Both the position numbers and the translations under genes were made by a program. A DNA stretch of 64,000 nt from Nissolia schottii (Eukaryota > Streptophyta > Magnoliopsida > Fabales > Fabaceae): contig QANU01064947.1 of assembly GCA_003254905.1 (NCBI GenBank), forward strand, positions 249,309-313,308. Reading direction: 5' to 3'. Position 1 is the first letter of the stretch; each line of letters opens with the position of its first letter. Under the pieces are notes generated by a model, which worked only from the letters and a program-made list of their open reading frames with translations, was not told the origin of the DNA and did not search any database. Positions 61,646-64,000 of the stretch are shown in pieces.

Positions 61646-62604
61646 TTACATTCTGCCGCATATCAATCCATAAGCCGTGACCAAAGCCATTACAAGTGAA
61701 TGATCCGTGTTTGCTGCCACTTCCAACGTTAGCACATCATTCCCCAACACAATCCCTGATGCCAATTGCTTTTGTTTTGCCTGCACATATTTTCCAAAAA
61801 TTCACATCAATACCAAACTATACAAATCAGATTAATTAATTATTCATATGATCATTATGTATAAACATGAGTAATTGGGGGAAATTAATTACCTCTGCAA
61901 TAATGTGTCCATCTTTGTTTACTATCCTATATGCTGCTTTGTCACTGCCGATTTTCTCTATGCAGTACTTTTGGCACCCAACTGTGATTTGGCATGCCAC
62001 TTTCCTATTGATCATGTTATTATGACATCTTTTCACTTGGAACCATGGCTTCTCCTCGCTTATGGAATCAGAATTCTTGCATCTGTACCCTTCCCAACTT
62101 CCCAAAGCTAGTAATCTCTGCAATATATGGTAATTATGTCATATATATCAAAACCATATGATACGATAATTTAAAGAATTATGTTATATATATCCTCTTG
62201 CAAATCTTGGCACGTTACTAAATGCTTCTTTCATTTAGTATGCAAGAGAATAATTTGGTAGACGTGCTGGATGACACTCAAAATTGATTCTGGGTGTTTC
62301 CGCAGAAAAACTAAATACACTTGATCTTAGTGAAAAGGCCGAGAAAGGTAGGAACCAAATATTGAATTAGTACCTTGTGAATGGTACAGAGAACTCTGCC
62401 TCGGAGATCCATGAGGTTAACTTCTCTTCTACCCTTTCTGTCATAGTTATCAACTCGGTAAACGATGTCGCCATTTGAATCATAGACGGTGCAGCCGTTA
62501 GAGTGGAACACAAGTGATTTCATCCAAATTGTGTATGTTTCTCTTTCAGAGGTTAAGCGGCAAGGAGAGGATGTGGTTGGTTCTTGAGGGTAGACCTTAG
62601 CCAT
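61646..62604 (-). CDS. LURP-one-related (LOR, DUF567) protein
   Basis: Three exons: 62604-62374, 62117-61893, 61780-61646; 196 residues in frame. Family text: YTIWMKSLVFHSNGCTVYDS, GDIVYRVDNYD, REVNLMDLRGRVLCTIHK, then LLALGSWEGYRC, PWFQVKR, CIEKIGSDKAAYRIVNKDG, and the end NTDHSLVMALVTAYGLICGR. These are the blocks of the tubby-like twelve-stranded barrel. Length and intron positions are typical of plant LORs. LURP1 itself is needed for basal defence against downy mildew in Arabidopsis. Most LOR proteins have no known biochemical activity; phospholipid binding or scrambling is suggested by the fold. A TATA box (TATAAATA) lies about 75 bp upstream. Intron 1 (62373-62118) contains a U2 snRNA-like fragment. 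Confidence 0.9.
62193..62248. repeat. Imperfect inverted repeat in LOR intron 1
   Basis: TACTAAATG (62216-62224) pairs with CATTTAGTA (62232-62240) around a 7-nt loop, and CTCTTGCA (62195-62202) pairs with TGCAAGAG (62241-62248) with a 13-nt bulge on one side. Confidence 0.7.
62313..62350 (-). ncRNA. U2 snRNA 5'-end fragment (pseudogene) in LOR intron 1
   Basis: Read on the minus strand, the sequence TACCTTTCTCGGCCTTTT, then CACTAAGATCAAGTGTA, matches the first about 33 nt of plant U2 snRNA (AUACCUUUCUCGGCCUUUUGGCUAAGAUCAAGUGUA, known from memory in two parts) with about three mismatches. Homology stops before the branch-point-recognition GUAGUA. It has no snRNA promoter and is only a truncated piece, so it should be non-functional as U2. 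Confidence 0.7.
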
Positions 62605-62675
62605 TGTGTGATGCTTTGAGAATTGAATTGGAGTTATGAATGATGATGATGTTGTAGGAATGGTCTAAGGGAGCT

Positions 62676-62684
62676 TATTTATAT
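62676..62684 (-). promoter_or_regulatory. TATA box of LURP-one-related gene
   Basis: Minus-strand ATATAAATA, about 75 bp before the ATG, at the usual place for a plant core promoter with a short leader. Confidence 0.65.
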
Positions 62685-62689
62685 GGCTA

Positions 62690-64000
62690 TGCTTGCTCCT
62701 TCCAATTTGGCTGTTTCTTCCAAGCAACTTTTTCGGGATAATATATTAATTCTATTCGATAAACAGTACTCGTGCCAAGGAGCGGTTAATGTTTGGGCTC
62801 TTGCTCTAAAAGAGTGAGTGTCCGAATCTTGTTAACTGATGTGAAGACTTTGTTAATAGATGATGTGTAAGTACTTTTATAAATGTTCAAAAAGCTTAAA
62901 AGTATGTCTTGATGCAGTGTCCATTCCACTTAAATTTTGATTATAAAAGAAAAAATAAAAAATAAACAGCACTCGTGGAAGGATTGCTAATACTTTATTG
63001 AGAACTGGAAAAAAGAAAATGACGTGGATTAGAAACAGCGATTTATATTAAACAGTTTCATGTCAAGTACTAGTACTATTTAAATCGTAATTTGGCTGTT
63101 ACAATCACGCTATGTGGGTCGAGCACTAATCCATCTTTCCAATATGATTATTATTATTAAACTTAATTAATCTGAATGTGCCTCCCATTAATTTTCCTTA
63201 GGTGACTCAAAATGATTGGCGGCCAAATTCGGTTAAGTGGGGTTAGCTGAATGCACTTATAGCTTTCTGGAATTTTACATTATTCCTCGTTAAATAAATA
63301 AACTCGAGTGACAGGAATTTTTTATGTAGTTCATGAGGGGAGGTAATTGATTAAACCAAGTAGTATATTCAAAATAACACTAATCATGTTACCGTATAAC
63401 ACTTAATTTCAATTGTTTATATGTATGGTAATTTAATAATGTGTTATCACGTTAATAAAAATAATATTTTGTGAGGTAATGAATGTGAAAGTCAATTTTT
63501 TTTATTGATGTAATACATAATTAGATATTCATCTAAAAAAATTTTATATTATGCATAAAAATTAAACTATTGAAAAAAGTTACAGAAAGTTAATTTTTAA
63601 AAAAAAAAAAAAAAGAAGAAGAAAGAACTATAGAGATGAGAATATTTTTATGTTGAACTAGGGACACCTGACAATTTTTCCATGAAGAAGTGGGTGTTGT
63701 CATCATATTCCATTATAACCACGTTTTAGGCACTAATAAAGTGAGCGTGGAAGAGGACTCTATCGGTTCGTTTTTTTCTATACTATAAATTAAGCAAAGA
63801 GCAGCTAACGCGGCTTTACCGTTTTAGATGAGTTAGTTAATTATGAGCTCTGACTTTTAGTTGAAAATTATTTTATTAATTTTATTAAATCATCAGCACT
63901 TAGCAAAAAGCTTTTTACTTTTTTGTGGCATTAGCTGAAAACATTGAAGCACATAACTATAGATAGGTTTATAAACTAAAAAACAAAGTTTGAATTTTAA
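62690..64000. other. Intergenic spacer to window end
   Basis: LOR upstream region, then AT-rich DNA. A poly-A run lies at 63599-63614. No gene recognised. Confidence 0.5.

Overview
The window is nuclear DNA of a dicot plant, most probably a legume close to soybean. The genes have many short exons with GT-AG introns, the spacers are AT-rich, and the products are plant-specific (CLE peptide, remorin, plant tetraspanin, LURP-one-related, plastid-targeted S1 and A/B-barrel proteins). Species assignment is inference. The sequence is draft quality: 344 Ns at 34409-34752 and single Ns at 36432 and 49349.

Layout. 1-2.2 kb: AT-rich spacer. 2.5-6.7 kb: a decayed TFIIE-beta gene whose middle exons are gone, with a fossil Ty3/gypsy chromovirus piece and a hairpin-array repeat in the gap. 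8.4-10.9 kb (+): a nine-exon plastid stress-response A/B barrel protein (UP3 type). 12.1-12.4 kb (-): an intronless CLE signalling-peptide gene. 15.8-38.5 kb: five minus-strand genes, namely a DEAD-box RNA helicase (RH48/RH33 type), a tetraspanin (TET10 type), a plastid S1-domain RNA-binding protein, a pollen-type two-LIM actin-bundling protein with its 5' end missing, and a small remorin with a frame problem in its last exon. 40.6 kb (+): a 70-aa ORF that looks real. 41-52 kb: gene desert with MITEs, a SINE, a 119-bp tandem duplication and a second hairpin-array element. 52.1-57.3 kb (+): a nine-exon NT-C2/coiled-coil protein (myosin-heavy-chain-related) with four tandem 67-residue repeats. 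60.1 kb: a second SINE with clear target-site duplications. 61.6-62.6 kb (-): a three-exon LURP-one-related gene with a U2 snRNA-like fragment in intron 1.

From memory, the order CLE - DEAD-box helicase - TET10 - remorin - NT-C2 coiled-coil - LURP-one resembles the Arabidopsis chromosome 1 segment around At1g63245-At1g63410. The window would then be a conserved eudicot block with extra genes (S1, LIM) interleaved. The genes do not form one pathway. The less expected items are the hairpin-array element family, the TFIIE-beta pseudogene, the U2 fragment, the coiled-coil repeat expansion and the remorin tetranucleotide expansion. I found no CRISPR array, bacterial operon or other prokaryotic system.
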